Shown here: positions 28,973-36,226 of the stretch, one piece after another | Numbering within the stretch: position 1 is the stretch's first letter | Layout of the letters: each line of letters begins with the position of its first letter | Assembly (NCBI GenBank): GCA_913776195.1 | Contig: CAJYMH010000005.1 | Coordinates: 1-64,000, forward strand | Origin: an uncultured Caulobacter sp. | GTDB taxonomy: Bacteria > Pseudomonadota > Alphaproteobacteria > Caulobacterales > Caulobacteraceae | DNA length: 64,000 nucleotides | Direction: 5' to 3' | Position numbers and translations under genes: made by a program | The notes under the pieces: model-generated | Databases searched by the model: none | Seen by the model: only the letters and a program-made list of their open reading frames with translations | What the model was told of the DNA's origin: nothing

Positions 28973-29035
28973 GAAAGCCCCCGTTTCTTGCGAGGGTCTC
29001 GCATTATCAATCTAGCTTAAGCGCGCCTAATGATT

Positions 29036-29052
29036 TTGCGAATAATTCGCAA
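29036..29052. promoter_or_regulatory. Fur-like palindrome upstream of the TonB receptor
   Basis: TTGCGAAT-A-ATTCGCAA is a perfect 8-1-8 inverted repeat that fits the 7-1-7 layout of Fur boxes (TGATAAT-N-ATTATCA) with GCGAAT half-sites. It lies 64 bases before the receptor start in an AT-rich stretch. A further TTGATAATGCGA-like half-site, read on the minus strand, lies at about 29000-29015. Confidence 0.6.
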
Positions 29053-29074
29053 TTGGAAACGCTTTGTTACAAAT

Positions 29075-29108
29075 CCCGATGTTCGGCGATGCCCGATGTT
29101 CGGAGATA
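29075..29108. repeat. Two tandem 17-bp repeats
   Basis: CCCGATGTTCGG occurs at 29075-29086 and again at 29092-29103. With the following five bases (CGATG, AGATA) the unit is 17 bases with two differences. It sits between the downstream end of the 149-residue membrane protein gene and the promoter of the TonB receptor. It could be a second regulator site or a replication slippage product. Confidence 0.6.
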
Positions 29109-29123
29109 GGCGTGCCCAAGGGC

Positions 29124-29573
29124 CTAACGCAGGACGCCCTTTTTCATCAGCATCCACGCGTACCAGGCCAGAAACAGGCCGACGACGGCGATAACGGCGT
29201 TCATGTATAGCGCCGACGGGCCCATGACGTCGCTCACATGCAGGACGAGATTGCCGTAGAGGATGCTGACCGCGATGCCGGCCAGACTGACGACAAAGGC
29301 GTGGAGCGCCCACCGCACCCGCATCAGCAGCAGCAGCGATCCGGCCACCGACGCCCACACGCCCACGGCCCAGGCGGTCTCCATCACCACCGGCAGGTTC
29401 GCCACATAGGTCCGCTGTTCCGCCGTGAGCATGGCGAGGTACTGATCGTCGCCGATCTGCGTCATGGTGTAGTCAAAGCCGCCGAATGCGTTCCAGCACA
29501 GGCTCAGCACCCCGATCACCCACAGGTGCCACGGCGCCTTGGCCAGCGCGGCTTCCATCGTTCCATCCGTCAT
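29124..29573 (-). CDS. Small integral membrane protein of unknown function
   Basis: This 149-residue protein has four hydrophobic helices (about residues 17-37, 64-84, 87-107 and 122-142). It includes HLWVIGVLSLCWNAFGGFDY at the start and a QIGDDQYLAMLTAEQRTYVA loop between helices 1 and 2. I recognise the pattern as a small membrane protein common in alphaproteobacteria, sometimes loosely labelled sugar transporter, with no demonstrated role. It lies upstream of the TonB receptor on the same strand, separated by the Fur-like site, and so is probably not co-transcribed with it. Confidence 0.8.
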   Translation of the reverse strand: MTDGTMEAALAKAPWHLWVIGVLSLCWNAFGGFDYTMTQIGDDQYLAMLTAEQRTYVANLPVVMETAWAVGVWASVAGSLLLLMRVRWALHAFVVSLAGIAVSILYGNLVLHVSDVMGPSALYMNAVIAVVGLFLAWYAWMLMKKGVLR

Positions 29574-29634
29574 GGTTCAAGCCCTCCCTGCCGATTATGC
29601 GGAGGAGCGTGACACGTTTCGCAGAACGCCGATA

Positions 29635-29832
29635 CTAGCTGGCGATGGCCTCGCGAAGGGTGGTGCAGACCTCACGTTCGCCTTCCCAGACCTCCACGTG
29701 CGAACTACTGGCGTGGCTGGCCAGCAAGGCGCTCGCCCGTTGGGCGGCGACGTGGTCGTCGGACAGTTCGGTCACGTCGAGGGAGGTGGACGCGCCATCG
29801 GCCCTGAAGATCAGGAAGGTGTAGATGGCCAT
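29635..29832 (-). CDS. Small protein, DUF6894-like
   Basis: This 65-residue product starts MAIYTFLIFRADGASTSLDV at the ATG of 29832. The beginning with a short beta strand, then an acidic ELSDDHVAAQRASALLASH helix and a VEVWEGEREV strand, resembles the DUF6894 type of tiny protein that is common in Caulobacterales and Rhizobiales. A longer open frame upstream has no coding character and overlaps the next gene. No function is known, and the family assignment is from pattern only. Confidence 0.65.
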   Translation of the reverse strand: MAIYTFLIFRADGASTSLDVTELSDDHVAAQRASALLASHASSSHVEVWEGEREVCTTLREAIAS

Positions 29833-29983
29833 GTGTAGCTCCGGCGCTTCAGGCGGGAGCTTGTAGGGGACCCCCCGGTCTCTCAGTCGCTGACGCCCAG
29901 ACAACCTGGCCAGCGATATGCGGAGTCTTTCACGTAAAGGATGCGCGGTCTGTCGGGTCGGCGACAAACCGCGCCGTTCGTCC

Positions 29984-30193
29984 TCAGGCGGTGGCGAAGA
30001 AGCCGTGCTCGCCGCTGACGCGGACCTGGCAGGGACGGCCGCCGTCCTGCATCTGTCGGGCTTGCTTGTTGGCGGCCGCCTTGGCCTCTTCCTTGTTGGC
30101 GGAATGACCAAAGAATTGGCCGTCCAGTTCGACGGCCCAAAGGCCATCGAGGCGAGCGACGGTGAGAACCGCCCTTACAGTTTCTGTACGCAT
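29984..30193 (-). CDS. Small DUF2188-like protein of unknown function
   Basis: This 69-residue protein (MRTETVRAVLTVARLDGLWA and on) has a beta-strand start, a WAVELDGQFFGHSANKEEAK hairpin and a Lys/Ala-rich helix KAAANKQARQMQDGG followed by a final strand. This is the layout of DUF2188-like proteins, which read as small single-domain beta-alpha proteins. It lies 151 bases before the previous small gene and is divergent from cspA. Its role is unknown. Confidence 0.65.
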   Translation of the reverse strand: MRTETVRAVLTVARLDGLWAVELDGQFFGHSANKEEAKAAANKQARQMQDGGRPCQVRVSGEHGFFATA

Positions 30194-30421
30194 GGTCGAG
30201 AGTTTAGCATGTCCTGGGCGAAATTTCAGAATTTTTCAGATATTTCTTGCCGACGCCCCAGTTTAGTAGCACCATAACGGCGATCAAATATCGTTTGGAT
30301 CGTCTTTCTGTCTGCCGAAGCCTTAGTGTTTCAGTCTTCGACGTTATTCCGACCCTCTCCGAAAATTTGACCTCGGCGTTCACAGTGGACCCGAGAACTC
30401 ATGTCCGGAAGGGACACTAAA
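30194..30421 (+). promoter_or_regulatory. Promoter region and long leader of cspA
   Basis: There are 228 bases between the divergent small gene and cspA, less GC-rich than the surroundings (for example AGTTTAGTAGCACCATAACG, TCAAATATCGTTTGGATCG). Cold-shock genes usually carry a long structured 5' untranslated region that acts as a thermosensor, and this stretch has room for one. The Shine-Dalgarno sequence GGAAGGGAC is followed by ACTAAA and the ATG. I cannot define the structure. Confidence 0.4.
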
Positions 30422-30631
30422 ATGCAAATCGGCACCGTGAAGTGGTTCAACGGCACCAAGGGCTTCGGCTTCATCCAACCGGAAGAAGGCGGCGCTGACG
30501 TCTTCGTTCACATCTCGGCCGTGGAACGCGCCGGCATGCGCGGCCTGGACGAAGGTCAGAAGATTGGTTTCGTCCTCGAGCAAGACAAGCGCAGCGGCAA
30601 GATGTCGGCTGGTCAGCTGCAAGCCGTCTAA
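30422..30631 (+). CDS. cspA: Cold-shock protein (CspA family)
   Basis: This 69-residue OB-fold RNA/DNA-binding protein melts secondary structure in mRNA during cold adaptation. RNP1 is KGFGFIQ and RNP2 is VFVHIS, with the aromatic residues in KWFN and F for stacking. I use the ATG at 30422, which starts [10 protein letters not shown] and follows GGAAGGGACACTAAA; another ATG seven codons upstream is less typical. A double hairpin follows, the second with a T-run. It is monocistronic. Confidence 0.95.
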   Translation: MQIGTVKWFNGTKGFGFIQPEEGGADVFVHISAVERAGMRGLDEGQKIGFVLEQDKRSGKMSAGQLQAV

Positions 30632-30665
30632 GACAACTTCGCCTCTTCAGGCGAAGATTGCAGAG

Positions 30666-30697
30666 CGCCTCTCCGGTTTGTCCGGGGAGGCGTTTTT
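30666..30697 (+). terminator. Intrinsic terminator after cspA
   Basis: CGCCTCTCCGG pairs with CCGGGGAGGCG (one G-T pair) around TTTGT, followed by TTTTT. Just upstream is a smaller hairpin, CTTCGCCT with AGGCGAAG. Both lie directly after the cspA stop. Confidence 0.85.
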
Positions 30698-30724
30698 CTT
30701 TGGGTCCTAATCCTGCTTCGAGAA

Positions 30725-31465
30725 CTAGTCCTGCTTCCAGAACATGAAGGCGTCCCAGCCGCCGACGATGGCCTCGCGCGGCACGCCCAGCAGGTCGGTG
30801 ACCAGCACCGCCGTCCCGATCAGCATCCCCGACGCCCCCGGAACCAGGAACAGCAGCGCCAGCAACGCCAGGATCCCCAGCGCCTCGAACTTCCTCACCG
30901 CCAGCTGCACCGGCGCCGGCAGCCAGGGCCGCAGCACCCCGTACCCGTCCAGCCCTGGGATCGGCAGCAGGTTCAGGATCAGCGCCGTCGCCTGCAGGAA
31001 CGCCAGGAAGGCCAGGGCGACCACCACGGGCGAGGTCGCCGCCTCGCGCCAGCCCACGGCCACGATCACCGCCAGCACGATCAGCACCAGCAGAGTCCCC
31101 AGCGGCCCCGCCAGCGAGGACATCGACCGCCCCAGCCGGCTGCGCATCAGGTCCTCGCGCAGATAGACCGCCCCGCCGGGAAACCCGATCCCGCCCAGCG
31201 CCAGCGCGATCACCGGCAGGATCAGGCTGGTGGACAGGTCCGCGTACTTCAGCGGGTCGAAGCTCAGATACCCCTTGCCCACCACCTCGGTGTCGCCGGC
31301 CTTCCACGCCACGAACGCGTGCCCGAACTCATGCACCCCCACGCTGACCATCCACCCCGCCAGGACAAAGGCGAACACCAGCGGCCCCGACGGCGCTGCG
31401 GCCAGGGCCGCGCCGAACGCCAGGAACAGACCGATCAGGATGAACCCGTTGCGGGAGAGGGACAC
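30725..31465 (-). CDS. Site-2 protease family (M50) membrane metallopeptidase
   Basis: This 246-residue membrane protein has the zinc motif HEFGH (in SVGVHEFGHAFVAWKAGDTE) in its second hydrophobic segment and the partner motif NLLPIPGLDGYGVLRPWL with the third ligand Asp. Five or six membrane helices are predicted. Site-2 proteases cut transmembrane helices of regulators such as anti-sigma factors, but the short M50B-like type with no PDZ domain, as here, has uncertain substrates. The start is a GTG at 31465. The gene lies downstream of the ABC-F gene on the same strand, with its terminator region toward cspA. Confidence 0.88.
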   Translation of the reverse strand: MSLSRNGFILIGLFLAFGAALAAAPSGPLVFAFVLAGWMVSVGVHEFGHAFVAWKAGDTEVVGKGYLSFDPLKYADLSTSLILPVIALALGGIGFPGGAVYLREDLMRSRLGRSMSSLAGPLGTLLVLIVLAVIVAVGWREAATSPVVVALAFLAFLQATALILNLLPIPGLDGYGVLRPWLPAPVQLAVRKFEALGILALLALLFLVPGASGMLIGTAVLVTDLLGVPREAIVGGWDAFMFWKQD

Positions 31466-31513
31466 GAGGATGAGCCTTCAGCGGAGCAGGAGCGCGGTGT
31501 TTAGCACAGGCCG

Positions 31514-33142
31514 CTACCCGCCCGGATGCAGGCCCGGCGCTTCCTGGCCCGTGCGGCTGACATACTCGCTATAGCCGCCGCCGTACTGATGCACGCCCTC
31601 GGGCGTCAGCTCCAGCACGCGGTTGGACAGGGCGGCCAGGAAGTGGCGATCGTGCGAGACGAACAGCATCGTCCCCTCGAAGTCCGCCAGGGCCGTCACC
31701 AGCATCTCCTTGGTCGCCATGTCCAGGTGGTTGGTGGGCTCGTCCAGCACCAGCAGGTTCGGCGGATCGAACAGCATCTTGGCCATGACCAGACGCGCCT
31801 TCTCGCCCCCCGACAGCACCCGGCACGGCTTCTCCACATCGTCGCCGGAGAAGCCGAAGCACCCCGCCAGGGTCCGCAACGCCCCCTGACCCGCCTGCGG
31901 GAACGACCCCTCCAGGGACTCGAAGATCGTCTCTTCCCCGTCCAGCAGGTCCATGGAGTGCTGGGCGAAATAGCCCATTTTCACGCTGGCCCCGATGCTG
32001 ACCACGCCCTGGTCGGGCTTGGTGTCGCCGGCCACCAGCTTCAGCAGGGTCGACTTGCCGGTCCCGTTGGCGCCCAGCACGCACCAGCGCTCCTTGCGCC
32101 GCACCAGGAAATCCAGCCCCGCATAGATCGGCTGCGCGCCATAGCCCTTGTGCACGTTGCGCAGGTTGATCACGTCGTCGCCCGACCGCGGCGGGCTCTG
32201 GAATTCGAACTGCACCGTCTGGCGCCGCCGCGGCGCCTCGACCCGCTCGATCTTGTCCAGCTTCTTCACCCGGCTCTGCACCTGGGCGGCGTGCGAGGCG
32301 CGCGCCTTGAACTTCTCGATGAACTTGATTTCCTTGGCCAGCATCGCCTGCTGGCGCTCATACTGCGCCTGCCGCTGCGCCTCGCCCAGCGCCCGCTGCT
32401 GGTCGTAGAAGTCCAGATCGCCGGAATAGGTGATCAGCTGGCCGCCGTCGATCTCCACCACCTTGCCGATGATGCGGTTCATGAACGCGCGGTCGTGCGA
32501 CGTCATCAGCAGCGCGCCGTCATAGTTCTTGAGGAACGCCTCCAGCCAGATCAGGCTTTCCAGGTCCAGGTGATTGCTGGGTTCGTCCAACAGCATGCCG
32601 TCGGGCCGCATCAGCAGGATGCGGGCCAGCGCCACGCGCATCTTCCACCCGCCGGACAGCATGCCGACATCGCCGTCCATGCGCTCCTGGCTGAAGCTCA
32701 GCCCCGCCAGCACCTCCCGCGCCCGCGCCTCCAGCGCATAGCCGTCCAGCTCCTGAAAGCGCTCCAGCACCTCGCCATAGCGTTCCATGACGGCGTCCAG
32801 CTTGTCGGCCTGGTCCGGATCGACCATGGCCGCCTCCAGCACCGACATTTCGGCGGCTAGGGCGCTCACCGGCCCCACGCCGTCCATCACCGCGGCGACC
32901 GCGCTCTGGCCCGACATCTCGCCGACATCCTGGCTGAAATAGCCGATCCGCATGCCGGGATCGATCGACACCAGCCCGTCGTCGGGCTGTTCCTGGCCGG
33001 TGATCATGCGGAACAGGGTCGTCTTGCCGGCGCCGTTCGGGCCGACCAGCCCGACCTTCTCACCCTTCTGGATGCCCATCGAGGCTTCGATGAACAGAAG
33101 CTGGTGGCCGTTCTGCTTGGAAATGTTGTCGAGGCGGATCAT
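31514..33142 (-). CDS. ABC-F family ATP-binding protein (YbiT-like)
   Basis: ABC-F proteins have two nucleotide-binding domains and no membrane part; they bind the ribosomal E site and rescue stalled translation. The 542-residue product has Walker A GPNGAGKTTLF in domain 1 and GANGTGKSTLL in domain 2. The signatures are LSGGWKMRVALARILL and LSGGEKARLVMAKML, and the Walker B motifs LLDEPSNHLDLE and LVLDEPTNHLDMAT. The inter-domain linker with EIKFIEKFKARASHAAQVQS is the P-site tRNA interaction motif. Length and linker favour the YbiT group over EttA or Uup. It is flanked on the upstream side by a perfect palindrome. Confidence 0.93.
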   Translation of the reverse strand: MIRLDNISKQNGHQLLFIEASMGIQKGEKVGLVGPNGAGKTTLFRMITGQEQPDDGLVSIDPGMRIGYFSQDVGEMSGQSAVAAVMDGVGPVSALAAEMSVLEAAMVDPDQADKLDAVMERYGEVLERFQELDGYALEARAREVLAGLSFSQERMDGDVGMLSGGWKMRVALARILLMRPDGMLLDEPSNHLDLESLIWLEAFLKNYDGALLMTSHDRAFMNRIIGKVVEIDGGQLITYSGDLDFYDQQRALGEAQRQAQYERQQAMLAKEIKFIEKFKARASHAAQVQSRVKKLDKIERVEAPRRRQTVQFEFQSPPRSGDDVINLRNVHKGYGAQPIYAGLDFLVRRKERWCVLGANGTGKSTLLKLVAGDTKPDQGVVSIGASVKMGYFAQHSMDLLDGEETIFESLEGSFPQAGQGALRTLAGCFGFSGDDVEKPCRVLSGGEKARLVMAKMLFDPPNLLVLDEPTNHLDMATKEMLVTALADFEGTMLFVSHDRHFLAALSNRVLELTPEGVHQYGGGYSEYVSRTGQEAPGLHPGG

Positions 33143-33166
33143 GGGGCGCCTGCTAACGCGGGCGGA

Positions 33167-33188
33167 GGCGGAAGGCTAGCCTTCCGCC
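33167..33188 (-). terminator. Perfect palindrome, hairpin between VOC gene and ABC-F gene
   Basis: GGCGGAAGGC and GCCTTCCGCC flank a TA centre, so RNA from either strand can form a 9-bp stem with a CTAG loop. It follows the VOC gene stop (33225) in the direction of transcription and precedes the ABC-F start by 25 bases. No T-run follows, so the terminator role is uncertain; it could also be an operator or mRNA end. Confidence 0.4.
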
Positions 33189-33224
33189 ATCTCATTGTGC
33201 TCCCGTCCCCTGGGAGGCCGCGAC

Positions 33225-33596
33225 CTAGGCTTGTGAAAGGCTCAGCACATTGCCGTCGGGATCGGCGAACCAGGCCACCTTCGCCGCGCCGTCCGGCGAG
33301 GTCCAGATTCCCGTCTCGTCCTGCCCCATGCCGTCATAGATCGTGAAGGTCACGCCCGCCTCACGCAGCGCCCGGACGGTCTCGCGGATGTCGCCGACGT
33401 TCCAGCCCAGCACCGGATAGGCATGCGCCTTGAAGTCGGGTAGGGCGGTCAACCGCACCAGCGCCCCCTCTGTCTCGAGGAAATCGCCGAACGGGTCGGA
33501 GCTCTTCACCCTCAGGCCCAGGGTCCCGCCGTAATAGGCCAGACCCCGTTCGCGATCGCTCACATTGACGAAGATAACAGGTACGCCGGCAGGCAT
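33225..33596 (-). CDS. VOC family protein (glyoxalase/bleomycin-resistance fold)
   Basis: This 123-residue single-domain protein has the beta-alpha-beta-beta-beta pattern of the vicinal oxygen chelate fold, with VIFVNVSDRERGLAYYGGTL at the start and VAWFADPDGNVLSLSQ at the end. The start at 33596 is chosen because GGAGGCGAGC precedes it; an ATG four codons upstream would swallow that site. Family members include lyases, dioxygenases and antibiotic-binding proteins, and metal ligands cannot be assigned confidently. It stands alone on the minus strand. Confidence 0.85.
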   Translation of the reverse strand: MPAGVPVIFVNVSDRERGLAYYGGTLGLRVKSSDPFGDFLETEGALVRLTALPDFKAHAYPVLGWNVGDIRETVRALREAGVTFTIYDGMGQDETGIWTSPDGAAKVAWFADPDGNVLSLSQA

Positions 33597-33608
33597 GCTC
33601 GCCTCCAT

Positions 33609-34098
33609 CGCTGACCGGAGCGACTGTGGCGCCGAAGGGCGAGGGCGGCAATGAGGGGGCTATTGTGACGTCGGGCATGCGCCACTAGCGGTCATTGGCA
33701 GGTGGCCAAAACTTGCCGTTCGCGACGATTGTTGGCGAGTGGCAAGGATGCGCCAAGAGCGGTCATTCGCTTTCCCATCTACGGCCTCCCACCCGCTACT
33801 CCCGCTACCGATACTCTCGCTACTCCGGGACCCAAACCGGAGACACCGGAGACATTTTCCGCCCGGCTTATCCGCTCCCTCCGGCGGCGTGGGAGGATGG
33901 GTCATGCTCACGCCGCCCGCCTTTCTCACCGACCCGCTGATCCGCCTGTCCGGGCGCTCCAGCGCCGCCCCGACCGCACCCGCCTCCCGCGACGGCGCTC
34001 GCCACGCCCGGCCTTCGGTGCGTGTCCTTATCCCCGACTCCTATTCGGCGCGTCGTCCGGTGGAGACAGTGGGCGCCGTCGCAGCTAGAACCGGGAGC
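33609..34098. other. 490-base stretch without a recognisable gene, upstream of thiD
   Basis: Open frames here are GC-rich shadows with no family resemblance, including one continuous with thiD from 33739. The region contains two 20-base repeats of the form ATGCGCCA-NN-AGCGGTCATT (33677-33696 and 33748-33767) and low-complexity blocks with CGCTACTCC twice (33794-33802, 33818-33826). It has no TPP riboswitch core (no CTGAGA). It presumably contains the promoters of the VOC gene and thiD. Confidence 0.5.
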
Positions 34099-34926
34099 AT
34101 GAGCGCCGCTCCCTCCATCCCTTCCGCTTCGGCCCAGCGCGGCCGCGTTCTGATCATCGCCGGCTCTGATTCCGGCGGCGGGGCGGGCGTCCAGGCCGAC
34201 ATCAAGACGGTCACCGCCCTGGGCGGCTACGCGGCCACGGCGATCACGGCGATCACCGTGCAGAACACCCTGGGCGTCACCGGCGTGCATCCCATTCCCG
34301 TGGGCGTGATCGAGGCTCAGGGCCGGGCGGTGCTGGACGATATCGGCGCCGACGCCATCAAGACCGGCATGCTGGGCGATGTGGAGACGGTCCAGGCCGT
34401 GGCCCGCCTGATCCTGACCGCCGGGGGCGCCCCCGCCGTGGTCGATCCGGTGATGATCGCCAAGGGCGGCGCCGCCCTGCTGCCGACCGAGGCGGTGGAG
34501 GCGGTGCGTCGCCTGCTGGTCCCCCGCGCGGCCCTGCTGACCCCCAATGCGCCTGAGGCGGCGACCCTGACCGGCCTGACGGTCGAGACCACCGATGATC
34601 TGCGCCGCGCGGGCGAGGCCCTGCTCCGGATGGGCGCGGCCGCCGTGCTGATGAAGGGCGGCCACATCGACGGCGACCGCGTGGTCGATCTGCTGATCAC
34701 CCCCGACGCCGAGACGGTGTTCGAAGGCGAACGCATCGAGACCCGCCACACCCACGGCACCGGCTGCACCCTGGCGTCGGCGTGCGCCACCGGCTTGGCC
34801 CAGGGGCTCAGCCTGACCGACGCCGTCGCCCGCGCCTGGAACTACGTGCACGAAGCCATGCTCCGCGCCCCGGGATTCGGGGCCGGCCATGGGCCGCTGG
34901 ATCATGGTTGGACGGTGAGGCGGTGA
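34099..34926 (+). CDS. thiD: Bifunctional hydroxymethylpyrimidine kinase / phosphomethylpyrimidine kinase
   Basis: ThiD phosphorylates HMP and then HMP phosphate in thiamine synthesis. The 275-residue enzyme starts at the ATG of 34099 preceded by GGGAG. It has the ribokinase-like N-terminus VLIIAGSDSGGGAGVQADIK, VQNTLGVTGVH, KTGMLGD, DPVMIAKGGAALL, TPNAPEAATLTG and the catalytic HTHGTGCTLASACATGLAQG. These are all family blocks, so the function is clear. No thiC or thiE is nearby. Just after its stop comes repeat copy 3. Confidence 0.95.
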   Translation: MSAAPSIPSASAQRGRVLIIAGSDSGGGAGVQADIKTVTALGGYAATAITAITVQNTLGVTGVHPIPVGVIEAQGRAVLDDIGADAIKTGMLGDVETVQAVARLILTAGGAPAVVDPVMIAKGGAALLPTEAVEAVRRLLVPRAALLTPNAPEAATLTGLTVETTDDLRRAGEALLRMGAAAVLMKGGHIDGDRVVDLLITPDAETVFEGERIETRHTHGTGCTLASACATGLAQGLSLTDAVARAWNYVHEAMLRAPGFGAGHGPLDHGWTVRR

Positions 34927-34943
34927 GGGCGGTGACCAAGATG

Positions 34944-35080
34944 TTCTTCTCCTCCCCCGTCATGAAGGGGGAGGGGGACCGCGAAGCGGTGGAGGGGGCG
35001 ACCGCCGGCTCCGCGCTTGAACTCGCCCCCTCCACCACCCTGCGGGCGGTCCCCCTCCCCCGCTGCGCAGGGGAGGAGAA
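34944..35080. repeat. GC-rich intergenic repeat, copy 3
   Basis: It starts TTCTTCTCCTCCCCCG and ends GCTGCGCAGGGGAGGAGAA, so its ends are complementary, as in copies 1 and 2. Inside, GGGGGAGGGGGACCGCGAAG and GGTGGAGGGGGCGACCG pair with CGCCCCCTCCACCACC and GGCGGTCCCCCTCCCCC. Unlike copies 1 and 2 it has no GANTC site. Its last bases, GGGGAGGAGAA, form the Shine-Dalgarno sequence of the next gene. Confidence 0.8.
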
Positions 35081-35083
35081 CTG

Positions 35084-35662
35084 ATGACCGACCAAAAGCC
35101 CCGTCTCGAAGCGATCCTCCGCGCCACGCCGCAGCTGATGCAGGTGATGGAGACCGCCCGCACCCTGGACCTGCCCGACTGGCTGATCTTCTCCGGAGCC
35201 GTCTATCAGCCGGTCTGGAATCACCTGACCGGCCGCCCGGCCGACTACGGGCTGAAGGATTACGACCTCGGCTATTTCGACCCGGCCGACACCTCGTACG
35301 AGGGCGAGGACGCGGTGATCCGGCTGGTCGCCTCGGCCTTCGACGAGCCGCTCAGCAGCATGGTCGAGGTGCGCAATCAGGCTCGCGTCCACCTGTGGTT
35401 CGAGGGAAAGTTCCGCGAGCCCTATGTGCCCCTGCCCAATTCGGCCGAGGCCCTGACCCGCTTCGTCGCCCCGGCCTTCGCCGTGGGGGCGCGGCTGGAG
35501 ACGGACGGGGCCATGACCATCGTCGCGCCCTTCGGCCTGGACGACCTGTTCGACATGGTGCTGCGCCCCAACCCCTCGCGGCCCCGGGCCGCCGGCTGGG
35601 CCAAGACGGTCGCTTCCGCGCTCGCCCGCTGGCCGGAGCTGAGGGTGGTGGAGGAGGACTAG
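35084..35662 (+). CDS. Nucleotidyltransferase family protein (DUF925/NTP_transf_6-like)
   Basis: The 192-residue protein has WLIFSGAVYQPVWNHLTGRP and the acidic DYGLKDYDLGYFDPADTSYE, which contains the D-x-D-type metal ligands of a Pol beta-like nucleotidyltransferase (KDYDLGYF). VEVRNQARVHLWFEGKFREP and FGLDDLFDMVLRPNP follow, all blocks of the DUF925 family. The substrate is unknown. Translation is expected to start at the ATG of 35084, whose ribosome-binding site is the last part of repeat copy 3. The stop TAG interlocks with the stop of the convergent GNAT gene in CTAG at 35659-35662. Confidence 0.85.
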   Translation: MTDQKPRLEAILRATPQLMQVMETARTLDLPDWLIFSGAVYQPVWNHLTGRPADYGLKDYDLGYFDPADTSYEGEDAVIRLVASAFDEPLSSMVEVRNQARVHLWFEGKFREPYVPLPNSAEALTRFVAPAFAVGARLETDGAMTIVAPFGLDDLFDMVLRPNPSRPRAAGWAKTVASALARWPELRVVEED

Positions 35663-36108
35663 CCCCGCCGGTAGACGTCCTTGTCGACGATCTCCATCCA
35701 GCGGTCGACGCCCTCTATCGGCTGGAAGCCGTACTGGGCGTAAAGGCCGTGGGCGTCGGCGGTGGCCAGGTTCTTGCGGCGCAGGCCCTGCAGGTCGGGA
35801 TGCTCGGTGAAGGCCTGCATGATCGCCTTGCCCAGGCCGTGGCCGCGATGCTGTTCATCCACGAACACGTCGCACAGCCAGGCGAAGGTGGCGCGGTCGG
35901 TGACCACTCGGGCCATGGCCGCCATCTCGCCCGACGGCGCATACACGCCGAAGGTCAGGCTGTTGCGGACAGCCTTGTCCAGCGTGGCGCGGGGGATGCC
36001 CTGCGCCCAGTAGCTTTCCCCGCCGATCCAGCGGTGGGCGCGATCAAGATCGAAGCGGGCCTGATCGTCGCTGACGACATAGCCGCCGTGGCTCAGTTCA
36101 TAGGTCAT
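35659..36108 (-). CDS. GNAT family N-acetyltransferase
   Basis: This 149-residue enzyme has the GNAT fold. Strand beta4 and the acetyl-CoA-binding loop are in FAWLCDVFVDEQHRGHGLGK (the Q/R-x-x-G-x-G/A motif is QHRGHGLG). An NLATADAHGLYAQYGFQPIE C-terminal block with the usual Tyr follows. The substrate cannot be told. The stop overlaps that of the nucleotidyltransferase gene by four bases. It lies downstream of a terminator hairpin at 36126-36157 that belongs to the preceding gene. Confidence 0.88.
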   Translation of the reverse strand: MTYELSHGGYVVSDDQARFDLDRAHRWIGGESYWAQGIPRATLDKAVRNSLTFGVYAPSGEMAAMARVVTDRATFAWLCDVFVDEQHRGHGLGKAIMQAFTEHPDLQGLRRKNLATADAHGLYAQYGFQPIEGVDRWMEIVDKDVYRRG

Positions 36109-36125
36109 GGCGGGCCTTAAACGAC

Positions 36126-36157
36126 AAAACCCCGGCCGGCGAAAGCGCCGACCGGGG
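36126..36157 (-). terminator. Intrinsic terminator of the 115-residue secreted protein gene
   Basis: On the minus strand CCCCGGTCGGCG pairs with CGCCGGCCGGGG around a CTTT loop (one G-T pair), followed by TTTTGTCGTTT. It is between the stop of the secreted protein gene at 36227 and the GNAT start at 36108. Confidence 0.8.
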
Positions 36158-36226
36158 CCTTGATCAGGGACGGACCCGCCCGGTGGGGGAGGTCGGCGGA
36201 GCCGTCCCTAGGGGCTTGCCTGGGAC

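Noticed and set aside
29635-30147. A 170-residue reading frame containing the DUF6894-like protein
   Set aside because: The upstream two-thirds overlaps the 69-residue gene and is rich in Pro and Arg without coding character; the short product starting at 29832 is more credible.
33794-33826. CRISPR-like or satellite repeats (CGCTACTCC blocks)
   Set aside because: Only two exact copies of nine bases with irregular spacing, and no cas genes in the window.
33739-34098. N-terminal extension of ThiD from 33739
   Set aside because: The frame is open, but the sequence is low-complexity and Pro/Arg-rich with no family resemblance; the ATG at 34099 has a ribosome-binding site and normal length.
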